From contig NC_133032.1 of the NCBI RefSeq assembly GCF_048771995.1, positions 16,000,501 through 16,064,500 of the forward strand: DNA of 64,000 bases. The letters are read 5' to 3'. The notes beneath the pieces were generated by a model, which was not told the origin of the DNA, ran no database searches, and worked only from the letters and a program-made list of their open reading frames with translations. Below, piece after piece: positions 1-42,900 of this stretch (the first letter of the stretch is position 1; every line of letters starts with the position of its first letter). Both the position numbers and the translations under genes were made by a program. Origin of the DNA: Taeniopygia guttata. Its lineage: Eukaryota; Chordata; Aves; Passeriformes; Estrildidae.

Positions 1-3000
1 GTAATTCAATTAATTACAGTTACAGTAGGGAAATAAATTGTTTGCTCTGAACATGTGTAAATATGGATAGTGTGGTTAATGATTAACAAACCAGCATACT
101 TCAGGCTACAGGTAGGAAGATGGGATATCAGTTTCATCCATCAGGGACAAGAGCCCTTTCACTGACAGGTATGACCTGACTGCTGTAACTGAGCTGCCCA
201 ATGTAGCTGCTCTGTTTTCAAATACAGCTACAGCTTGAGAGCAGCTGGGAATATTTGGGCTCTGACAGAGCAGACCCTGCAGTTCCCAGTGACATTTACA
301 TTGCCCAGCAGCCAGCAGGAAGGTTTAAAGGAGCATAGGGCACAGGCTGCCTGCGGGAGGTCCCTGCCCTGCAGTAAGGAAGGAAAGACACCAGACAGGC
401 AGCTGACCACACGAGCAGGCACTGCCTGGCGGAAGCTTTGGTAACCGCTGTGAGAATGACGGAGTTTCTCCTTACTGCCAACGTGACTTTACTCCCTGAC
501 TTTACTCCCTAAGTGGACAGTAGCTGAGAATGATTGGAGCCTGAGAAGTAAGATTTTGGCCATAGTGATTCAGTCTCTCAGTATCAGCACTTCTGGAGGG
601 ACATGCCTGTGAGTGGCCCCTTTGCTGGACAGTACAGCTTCCAGATACTGCAGAGCTGAAGATACTGACCAGCCTACACAGGGTCTCCTGAACTGCCACT
701 GTCTTAATGCCAAAGGGTTCACCTGTCCTTGTGTGGGGGTCTTAGAAGACTGTAACACCATACATGCTTTGATACAGCACTGTCATCCAGAGAGGAGAAT
801 TTGACATTTCTGCGGGAACCTTTCCCAAGCTGCCTCCACTTCCTCACCAGAATTCTTTGGATTGCTGTTTGAGGACTGTGGCATGCACAATGTGCTTCTG
901 TGTATCTTGCAAGAGGGAAGGCTTTTAAAAGTATGAAATATCTCTGCTGTAAGCTCTGTAAAATGGCTGAAAATATGCCTTGCTCATATTGCTCATCCAC
1001 CAGCAGTTCCACACCAGACATGATCCAAAACTGCATTATTCCTGTTAATGAGGAGATAGTTCAACACTAAACACAAGTAAGTGAGGGTCAGAGACAGTAG
1101 TAGTAAGTCCATCTCTGAGAACTACATGTGGGCATAATGCTATTCTTTCTGATATTATGACAAGGTAAAAAAGTATGGTTTTATTTTAGCCTACATTTAT
1201 AGTATACTATTAGCAAAATACTTAAGTGTTTTCAGTGACAAACAGTAAGAAAAAGCCACAGAAACCTGAGTTACCCAAATCTAAATACTGAAAATAATTT
1301 TGGCGTATATAAAATCCAAACATTCCCACATTAATCCATCATTTTGTACCAACAGAGAGAGAAGGAAGAGAATAAAGAAAAATGAAAGGTAGCATCACCC
1401 AAACACAAAACCTTTTGTGCCCCTACAAGGAAGTGGATTAAGCTTACTTGTGGGCCTCCTTGGATGAAATTGTTGGTTGCACCCATTAATATTTTGTAGA
1501 AAAACAGAACACAACAACAACAGAAGTGTGATGACCAATATTATTTCCAAGCAAGTCAACATAGAAAAGAGCTGTCAAAATGAGAACAAAAAAGTCTGAG
1601 GATGAAAAAGAGAAAGACTAATATCGAATTGCCCCTGCTTTAGCCAAGTGATACTTTCAGACTCGTAACCTTATAAGCTTGCTAACAAAGATTCTGCTAT
1701 TTAGGAAGAAGTGGAATTGCTAAAATTGAACTAAGCAGCAGCAGAGACAAAAAAATTTTCAGCTGGTAAGATATCAAATGATCCAGAGGAAGCTACAAAG
1801 AAATATCCCTCAGGTTGCTAAACTGTGACTAACACTTCTATAATTTTGTAAAATTCTCCTAAATTGAGTGAGATTAATATTAATATTAATATTAATATTA
1901 ATATTAATATTAATATTAATATTAATATTAATAAAAGGAGATGAAAATATCAGGTCAGTCAGTCAGGTAGAAGGTGTTCTGTTTGGACAGACTACAAATC
2001 TGCTCATCTTGGAAAAAACACCCAAATCTCTGAAAGCTTATCTGAAACTCAATTTCTCCTCAATTTTTGCATGTTCGCTACAGTAACACAATGAAGTTAT
2101 TTTGAAAAAGGAGTACCTAGCAAGTGAAAAAGGCTCTAATGTAGACTGAATTTAGTACTATATATTTCAGTACAAAATAATGTAAAATAATAAATTATCA
2201 GATGTTTGACTTTAATTATGATTTTAAGCACAACACAAACACAAATGAATTCTATTCTCTGCCACTACAGATGACCTGTATTTGCTTTCTGTGTTACTGA
2301 GCTTTCCAGAAAAAGGTTAGTCTTCTGCTAGCTACACATTAGACCTGCTTTCTCACATTTCTCAGAAAATAAACTTTGTACACTGACAGGTGAAGACTCA
2401 AGCATGTACCAGGCTGCCAAATTCAATCAGGCAGAACTATAAGCAGTCTCCCTTCAGGGCTGTTTCTTTGAATTAAAAGTTTGCAGAGGTCAACAACCTT
2501 TCTGCCCCAGGTTTTGTTGTAAGCCAAGGAGGTTTTATACCAGCCTGTCAGCCTACTCAACTGGAAGTCATTAGTGGTCTCTGCTACAAAAGAAACCCAA
2601 CTCAAGCCTTAAACATATTATAGGGTTAACAACTGTCGGGGAATCCCACAAATGAAATTAGCCAATGTGCAAAACCAAAAGAAATCCAGCATCAATTCAA
2701 ACCACTTACAGATTGCTAAAACATCCACTGAATTACAGCCCTCAATTTCAACAAAAACATGGTTTGTTTTTTAACTGTATTTGGATGAGGGATGTAATTA
2801 GCATCTGGAGTAACATAGCTGCATTTTATACAAAGTCATTTAAACAGATAATTCACTTATACATGATACATGAAAGGTAAAGCTATATTGTTCATTTTTT
2901 TGCATCTTTTCATAACAGTAAAAATTTCACAAGCAGCAAGTTGAAGAGTGTATTTCTTTTTCTTCTTAAAACCTTCAGCAAGAATTAGATTTCCTTAAAC

Positions 3001-3398
3001 CATTCTAGACATCTCCATCCCTCCCCTGAAGGAAACTTAATCATGCCTATAATCCATTCTCAAACTAATAATGAATAGTAACCCAGCAGAACATATGGAA
3101 TGGGAGAACAGGGCACCCTCCTCTTCAGTCTTTGCAAATGAAACCACTCCTGAAACAGAAAGTTATGAACTGGGCCAAAACAATGTCCTTGAGCACATCA
3201 TCATCATTCCAAGAGAAGTTAATTCAGAAGCATGCTAAGCTTTCCAAACAGAAAAAGTACTTTTTTTAGTTCTTGTGACTGGGAGAAAAAAGAGCACTCC
3301 CATTCAAATTGACAAAGCACACCCATTAACTGTCATTGCAACTATTCTGGACATGACTGAGAATTAATTTTTCCTAGGAATACAGGACAGATACTTAC
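1..3398 (-). other. SLC25A12 intron 13 (partial)
   Basis: No exon recognised on either strand. Holds the ATTAAT microsatellite. Positions 150-900 are less AT-rich than the rest and have several short open frames, but no family resemblance was found. Confidence 0.75.
1873..1933 (+). repeat. (ATTAAT)n microsatellite
   Basis: About ten uninterrupted hexamer units in SLC25A12 intron 13. It produces an artificial Ile-Leu open frame that should not be read as a gene. Confidence 0.97.
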
Positions 3399-34942
<31,544 letters not shown>

Positions 34943-35846
34943 GCTGCGCCCGCCGAGGAGGAGGAGCCAGCCGCCAGCCGCCGCCGCGCCGCCGCAGCAC
35001 CGCCGCCTCGGCGCGGCGCTGTGGGGTGAGCGCCCTGCCCCGCCCCGCCCCGGCCCCGCCGAGCCTGGGGGTACGCGGCGGTGGCTGCTGGTAGCGCCTC
35101 CACAGTGCAAACGGAGCCTCTTTAAATGCTGCTGAATCTCCTTCTGGCGTAACACGTGCAGCCGTGTCCCTGAGGGTCGGCAGAGGTGTGTCTGTACCTG
35201 TTGGTTTCAGGTGCCGAAACTGTTCATAGACTGGTGTTCTGGCAGCTTGGCTGCAAATCGGTTGTAGCTCTCTATTTCAAACATAGAACTAGAGGCCTTA
35301 TATCTGGCTGAATTCAGTAACTTCTGACAGGGTCTTATAATCCTTTATCAGCAGAGCACACATATGCTTTATACTTCAAAATAAAAAGCATGCAGGCCGA
35401 AGTCTTAAGAAAGGGAAGGTTTATACCTTATTCCAGCAGTTCAATCATGGTGCTTATAAAACCTGATTTAAATAATACAGCATACTTTGTCTTGCTGTGC
35501 TATTTCAAGGGCCCATCAAATTGTCTTTTGTTAGATGGCACTGGAAAAAGGTAGATTCTGGTACTCCTCAAATAACACAGAGATATATTAAACTAAATAC
35601 AGTAACTGGTAGCTTACAATGGTGGTCACAAAACAGTGACTCAAGTTTAAAACAACTTTTCTCGGTAAACAACTTTTTTTAATTACATGTCAACAAAAGC
35701 TTTTCTTAGAGTTCATATACTACATACATGCCTATGTCCCAGCTGACAGCATTAGTTTTGCTAGAAATCTTGCCTATTTGGTAAGCATCTGGCCACCCAA
35801 GTATGTTGTTTAATAAATCCATATGTGTACATGCTTAGCTGCAGGG

Positions 35847-36459
35847 TGTTATGGTTTACCCTAGCCAGCAGCCAAGCCCCGCACACTCACTCACTTGTTC
35901 CCCACCAGCAGGACTGGTGAGAGAATTGGAAGGGCAAAAAGTAGAAAATTTGTAGGTTGAGATACAAACAGTTTAACGGGAAATGCAAAAGCCAGGCAGA
36001 CAAGCCAAGTAAAATCAGGAATTAATTCACTGCTTCCCATGGGCAGGAAGGTGTTCAGCCATCTGCAGGACGGCAGGGCTTCATCACCCGTAGTAGTCAC
36101 CTGGGAAGACAAACATCATCACCCCAAACATCCTCTCCCTTCTTCTCCTCACTTTATAGACTGTGTAGGATGCCATCTGGTCAAAAATATCTCTTTGTCA
36201 CTTGGGGACACCTGTCCCAGCTGTGTCTCTTCCCAACCTTTCATTCAGCCCCAACATCCTTAGCACCATGGCAGTACTGGCTCCATGTAAGCCCTGCTCA
36301 GCAATAACAAAAACATCTGTGTGTTATCCACCCTATGTTCAGGACAAATCCCAGAAAAACGGAATAAGCTGAGTTGGAAAGAGACCCTCAAAGATCGAAC
36401 CCACCACCCCCACACAAACCAGTGTGAAAAGTAATTTTACCCCAGTCCAAACCAGCATA
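35847..36459 (-). mobile_element. Solo LTR of an avian endogenous retrovirus (ERVL-like), minus orientation
   Basis: About 613 bp. On the minus strand it begins near TGCTGGTTTGGACTGGGGTA and ends at CATAACA. I recognise the overall sequence (for example the segments around CTGCTTCCCATGGGCAGG and GCTCAGCAATAACAAAAACA) as a common bird LTR family. A TATAAA box on the minus strand (36153-36158) supports that orientation. No gag, pol or env remains on either side, so it is solo. I see no convincing target duplication at the edges. It lies between the SLC25A12 and HAT1 CpG islands. The family name is from memory. Confidence 0.75.
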
Positions 36460-36760
36460 GCAACTCCCACTGTGCATCAAAAGCCAGGCCTCTGAAAGAA
36501 AATGGCAGAAATCCCACAGTAGCTGCAGTAAGCAGTTCGGTATAGAGAGTTTTGGTTTTTTAGTATTGACAGAGCTGCGGCTGTTTGCTCAGCCAAAGCG
36601 TAACTGCAGCAATGAGCAGCGAGGTCTGACCGTGAGGGAGGAGCGGCGGCGGCCGCAGGGAACAGGGACCGCCCGCCCCGGGCCGCGACGCGCGCGGAGC
36701 CGCCGCACGTGACAGCGGCACGAGCAGCGCTGCGCACGCGCGCCGGCCGGCCCGCGGTCT

Positions 36761-36783
36761 GGGGAGGGCGGGGCGGGGCGGGG
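36761..36783 (+). promoter_or_regulatory. G-run cluster, GC boxes / potential G-quadruplex
   Basis: Five runs of three or four G separated by single bases (GGGG-A-GGG-C-GGGG-C-GGGG-C-GGGG), about 200 bp upstream of the HAT1 ATG. It contains overlapping Sp1-type GGGCGGGG boxes and satisfies the usual G-quadruplex pattern. Confidence 0.6.
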
Positions 36784-36966
36784 CCGGCACGCGAGCCAGC
36801 GCGAGGCTCGAGGCGGTGCCGGGCATGCGCACGGGCTGCGCGCGCCGCGCGGGGCAGCCATTGGCTCCCCGCCGGGTTTCGGCGGGCGGAAGCGGAAGCG
36901 CGTGCGCGCGCGCTCTGATTTCCGGCGGGCGGGCGCGCGGGTTGAGTGGCGGCGCGGGGCTCGGCC

Positions 36967-36973
36967 ATGGCGG
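36967..36973 (+). CDS. HAT1: HAT1 coding exon 1
   Basis: ATG GCG G, then donor GTGAGT. Encodes MA plus the first base of Gly3, the same tiny first coding segment as human HAT1 (MAG). The start context cggccATGGCG is a strong Kozak match. Confidence 0.92.
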
Positions 36974-39900
36974 GTGAGTCCCGGGCCGGGAGCGGCAGCG
37001 GGGGCTGTCCGAGCCTCGCCACACGGGCTGGGGGCCGGGCAGGAAGGCTTGAGCTCGGAGCCCGGGCAGGAGGGCTTGAGCTCGGAGCCCGGGCAGGAGG
37101 GCTTGAGCTCGGGGCCGGCGGTATGCGGGCGGACGGGAACAGGCTGTGAAGGAGGGGAGCCCGGCTGCCCCTGTGCCGCCCGGCTGCCCCTCCGCCGCCC
37201 GGCTGCCCCTCCGCCGCCCGGCTGCCCCGGTCCTGCTCCTGCGTGTCTGCGGGCTTATGGCCCCCACGGTCTGATAGTGTTAGACCAGAGTGTGTGTCCG
37301 TAGCCACGAGTGTGCTGGCGGTGGGCAAAGAGTTAAAAACCCAAAAGTGCTTGTACTTAGTTTGCTGCCTGGAGTAAGATGTAGAAGAACGTTCTTATGG
37401 CCCTTTGAAATGAAGGCGGGGCTATGCTTGTGAAGCATTTGGAACATACCTGAGGTGAAACGTGTCTTCTGGCCTAGATTAGGCTTTGGAAATCACATGA
37501 AATACAGTGCATTTATTTGTGTTTTTCTTCCACATCCGTTCCGGAAGAGTAGTGCTGGCTAAATAATTGCTAGTGGTGTACATGCCACTGTAGTTCATTA
37601 ATAGCAGTTTATGAAATTGACTTAATGCAAACACTTGAAGTGTGTTGACAGGTGTTATTTATAACATGTCATACTGAATTCTTATTCAGTGTTGCATGTT
37701 ATGAATAACACATATGAAATATATATTTAATTTGTAGTAACTTAGAATACTTAATATTTTTATAGTAATGACTTTAATTCTCAGAAACTAAAATGAGGTA
37801 CTTGTATGTTTTCTAGTTCCAGAAGAGTGTGTGAGACAGCTCTCTTTATCCTCTGTATTGATGTGTTGTGGCATGTTGTAGCTGTTTTAATCTTTCTTGT
37901 TTCGTGGTCTAGTGTTGTGTGTTTTTTTTTGGTTTATGACCCTTTTTCTAATATATTTTTTGAGTAATAATGACAAAGAGATTGGACACCTCTTAAAAAA
38001 ACCTTTTTTTTTTCAGGACTTACTGCTATGGAGAAGAAGCTGGCTGAATACAAGTGTAATACAAATGAGGCAATTCAGCTGAAGCTAGGTAATACCACTT
38101 TTTAAATATTGTACAAGTGATTCTGAAGTATTCCAGTGTCTTTCTGTGGAATATATACACGTATACATCTCTGTCAGTTTCTCAGTCCTAGTCTGATTAC
38201 TGATTTGATACTCATAGATCAAGTAACATTAATCCAAATTGTATAGGATGCCTTGATTCCATTTGTATGCCACTCTCACATTGTTTCTTAACTAAAGTTG
38301 TCTGACTCTAGTGGAAAGGTGTGTGAACAGCTCGCAGGGCTTTTGTGGATAAACAGATGAAAGGTGGTGACTTGGTCATGCTCTATTTTTATTTTCTCAG
38401 TTCGCTTTCCTGAGGATTTGGAGGATGAGAACACAACATTTAATCCAGAGTACAGCCATCAAGTGTTTGGAGATGAGTAAGTCCAAGTTTCCAGATTTAA
38501 ACTAGTAGGTCCCAAAGGACAAATTTGTTTCCAAATAATTAAAAACCATAACTTTTTGCTAATATGGAGTGCAAGGTAAGAAGTGCTGGCCTGGTGCTGC
38601 TGCTACATTTGCTGACACAGGCCAGGACGCCTCTGGCCTTCGTGCACCTGGGCACACGCTGGCTCACTCGTGTTCAGTCGAGTGTTGACCTGCACCCCCA
38701 GCTCCTTTGCTCTGTTCTTCCACAAGTCTGTCACTTGTTGTGACCCAAGTCCAGCAGATCAGCACTCCTGTCCAGCCTAGTGCTGACTGCAGGCTGACTT
38801 AGGAAGCATTCAGATCACTGATACGACATTAAATGGGACTGTCACTGAGCCATGGGGTACACCACTCCTTGGGCATGGCCATCCAGACAGTGAAGAATAC
38901 ACCTGTTCAGGCCATGAGCAGCCAGTTTCTCCAGAGGAATGCAGATATCAAAGTCTTCCCTAAAGTGTAGATGGAAAAGTATTGTTTCTTTTATTTTGGA
39001 TATGCTGAATTAATTAGTGCTGAAGTGTCATTTATTATTTTCAGTAGTGTGATATTCAACAATCTGGCCATAGATTAAAAAAAAACAACTAAAACAAACA
39101 AAAATCCCCCCCCAAAACAAACCTAAAGAGAATCCACCTGCATGTTTCTTTGGACTTCAAGTAGTTGTGTTTCTTAATTTCAATTTCCTTTTGAAAGCAT
39201 TCTTAAGTACTTCAATTAGAATGAAATACCTATATTAAATGTAATAAATTTGTTATACTAATAGCATCATTGACAATAATTATAATTTTAGTAATCAGAA
39301 TTCTCCAATCTGTTAATTTAGCTAAGAAAGAAATTATTCTGGCACTTAACATTTCAAATTTTAAATTATGAGTGTACTACCATAAAGGAAAAATCCCAGT
39401 AAAAAAAAGTTTCAGCAAAATGCTTCAACAAAAAAAAAAAAATTGGCCTGTTTCTTTGTGAACATTACTATTTTCTGCATGTGTTTTTCAGAAAAGAAAT
39501 TCTCTATTCTTCATAAGAGTATCGAATTTGTGTTCAGGCAGCTCGTATTTTCAAACTGTAAAAGAGGCTTTTGTATTCTATCCTTCTTTTTGCAGGTACT
39601 AATTTCTGGTTAGATTGGATAACTAAATAGAAACTGTCAACTAAAAACTCCACAAGTTGCTACACCTGGTTATCTGTGCTTTGTACATTATAGATTGCAG
39701 TCGTTTACTCCAAAATATGATAATACATTGCAAAATAATTATTAATGAATATTGGCAATCAATTAATGTAAATAACTGTTAATGAGTTAAAGTTGTTGAA
39801 AAAGCATAAACACAGTATGAGCTGTTTCAGTATTCTTTCCTGTCACAGTAAGGACACAGGCACTGCCTTACTGAGTTCAGAGTATTTCCTCTAGAGGAGC

Positions 39901-42900
39901 GAAATAATAGAAGCAGTGTGAGGCATTACCTCTGTCTGTATAGTACACATCCAGTTTGATTCCCTTTTCCCATTAGGAAGCTTACTTTACCTTACTGGGA
40001 AAGATTATGCGAATGTCACATGAAATGAAGCAACTGTGATGTGAATGTTTTGTTATGTATCAAGTTCCTGGTTGTTATTTTCTCCTTTCTCAGTGAAGTT
40101 GCTTTTGGCTACAAGGGACTCAAGATCCTCTTGTATTACATTGCTGGAAACCTCTCAACCCTCTTCCGCATTGAATACACGTCAAAAGTCAATGAAAAGT
40201 TTGACTGTGTGGAGGTAAGTGCAGTTCTGCTTCTGTCTTTAACATAACATTGAGAAGGTTTACTTTGGTTCTAGGTTTAGTAATTACCCACCTAGACATG
40301 GTTTAAATTAAAAGGAAAGAAACAAAGCTTCACTTAGCTAAGCTAATAAAAAGCTTTGAATTTCATTTCCCATTCCATGATGACAGTACAGTCAAAATTG
40401 TGTCAAACAGAACAGTCAGATGTGAGGTGTTGATGCCAAAGCCAGTTCTACAAAATAAACTTCAACTTGACAAGTCTGTATTTTCATATTAGCTGTGACC
40501 AGGAGGTGGACTAGTACTGATGGGGTTAACTATGGAGAGAATCAGTGGGAAGGAAAAGGAGGTTTCTGTAAGAACTTAGAGATAGTACGCTTGACTGTGT
40601 CTCTCTAAACATGGAGAACAAGAAGGGCAGAAAAGAGATTATAAACTTCTGTATGGGTATCATGTATGCTTTACATCTTTCTTAAAGGAATGTGATAATA
40701 CAGTTACCTGCAGGGTTTTTGTTTGGTTCTTTCTTCCTTTTTCTGCAGGTTTTCTGAGCTTATAAAGTTCTTGTAGAATAGCTTTTTCCTACTGTCTGTA
40801 TGTTCTCCAAATATGACTTGAGACTGCATTTAAGTTACTACTTTCAAATTTATTGGAACTTATTTAAATAATTTCAAGGAAAGGCCTATTGTAAAAGGAG
40901 AAATACATTAGAATTACTTCATTTAAATGATTTTAAAGATTTGCCCTTCCTTGTTTTGAAGGTGTATTGGCATATACTCAGTTAAACAGGCTAAGTTCCT
41001 GGACATATCTGAAATACTTTATAGGCTAGAGCAACATGTCTTAGGAGTGAAAGGTCATGCTCTTCAGTTTTAAGAAGGAAAAAAGGAAAAAAAGGCTGTT
41101 GGCTGTATAGTAAACATATTAAAATCAAATTGTCCAATTCTTCACTGCTAGAATTTCAGAATAGAACAGGAATCTGCCCCATGGCACCTTTTTACTTCAT
41201 CTATTTTTTTGTACAAATGGCAAACCCTGTTTACTTCTCTGGAGGTCTAAACAAGGTCTGTCTTGCCCTATGCACACTGCAATTTTTTGATTAATCAAAA
41301 TGGTTGCTTTTTTCAAGGCCTGTTTCCTATACTGAATTATTCCTCCAATTCCTTTAGGGACTGAGATGGGGGCAAAAAAGATCTTTTTGAGCAGCACTTG
41401 TGTTTGCTTTCCAGAGCATTTACATGCCTTGACAGAAGGGGAAGAATGTGGTTGCTTACCTGTGCTTCCCTTAGTGTTACTAGTACTGTACAGTCAAATA
41501 AGCTGCTTATATTGCTATATCTAAACATATGTAGGAAAAATATGTAGTCAGTCTTTTGCATTTGTATTTGCTGTCAGTTTAACCAGCCTAAGGTAACTCA
41601 TTTGCAGAGATAAAAACATAAACTGTCATTACAGCAGGATGTTGATTTGAATGCATATTAACATGTATTTTTCCAAGATAACTATTTACTGATCTTTCCT
41701 CCTTGATGGTAATTATACTAAGATGCAGACTATCTACCACACATAACAGATAATCTTGTGCAGTAAATAGATGATGTTTAGGAAAGGACAGCAGTTTCTG
41801 CCTTTACCTAACTGGTTACAAGCAAGTTGGTATTAATGCTCCACGAAGTTATTCACAGCAGAGGATTTTGTACCCAAATACCCATACAAGCTCATTCAAC
41901 AGCAGGTGATTTTATTCTGTAAGACTAAGTTTGGTTTCATTATTGCTAAAGAAGTTGCTGCTATCCCTGCTAGGGACTGACAGAAATATTTATCCCAATA
42001 CCACTTTTTTTTTTTTTTTTCTCCAAGATCTTTTTCAACATTCAAGATACAATCCTGAAATATCAAAAGGCAGAAGTCCAGTCATGTTTATGCATCTTAA
42101 CATGGCTTAGGTCCATCTTTAAGGAGATTATTACTGGAGAAGCCTCAGCAAAGTATGATCATGTTTTGAACAGAAGCTGGCACTTCATTTAGTGAAAATA
42201 GACAAAATTTATCCCTTGAATGGAGTTAATTCTTTCGAATAACTGAAGAGAAACTGCTTTCTTTTAGTGTAAATATTAATAGCAATGGCCTTTGAATTGT
42301 TTGCTGCTTTGAGATTTGCAGCTGTTCCAGTATCTTCCTCTTTTCTGCATTTTATAATGAGATGGGTGTAAAGTATTTCACTAAACTCTCTATCTTGCTT
42401 TGCATCTAGTGTATGCATTTGCTTTATAGAAAAGCTAAATTAAAAGTATTGTTTCAATATTTGGTGCTTTTGTTAGGTAATACTGCTGATCACTCCATTT
42501 ATCCCCTCTGAAGTATGTGCATACAATTTTTAGAGAAATTCAACTCTCAAGTATGCTTCTATAATTATTTTAATTTAAGCCACTTTGAAACAGCACTTAC
42601 ATGGTGTGCCAATGTCATAGCTGCCTATTAGTACAATAATTTCTAAACTAAAATTACCCAGAGTCAAATGTGATGTATGAAGATACATTACCCACTTAAG
42701 CAGTCCTACTACAAATCAAGTGTAGTTACAAGCCCATACCAAATTTCCTGTCATCACCTTATGTGATTCTGATTGTGAAGGTAATCTATTACAGGCAGCA
42801 CTTCCAGGAACCATAAGCTTAACAACTCTTGGCTGGCTTAATTCAGGTTTTTGCATGCTTTGTTGTTGTACTACAACATGAAATAACTTACACATTTATG

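Larger units (their letters stand above)
36590..37245 (+). promoter_or_regulatory. HAT1: HAT1 CpG-island promoter
   Basis: GC-rich, CpG-dense, TATA-less block around the HAT1 start. Sites seen: E-box CACGTGAC at 36706-36713; NRF1-like TGCGCACGCGCG at 36731-36742 and GGCATGCGCAC at 36822-36832; GC boxes 36761-36783; inverted CCAAT (ATTGG) at 36860-36864; two adjacent ETS-type CGGAAG at 36887-36898; and an inverted ETS core TTTCCGG at 36919-36925. This arrangement is typical of housekeeping promoters. The start site is probably within about 60 bp upstream of the ATG. Confidence 0.8.

Noticed and set aside
1868..2086. Frame with an Ile-Leu repeat resembling a membrane segment
   Set aside because: Produced by the ATTAAT microsatellite.
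36477..37328. 283-codon minus-strand open frame, the longest in the window
   Set aside because: It lies across the HAT1 promoter, exon 1 and GC-rich minisatellites and is dominated by Ala, Arg, Pro and Ser. Stop codons are rare in such sequence, and no family resemblance was seen.
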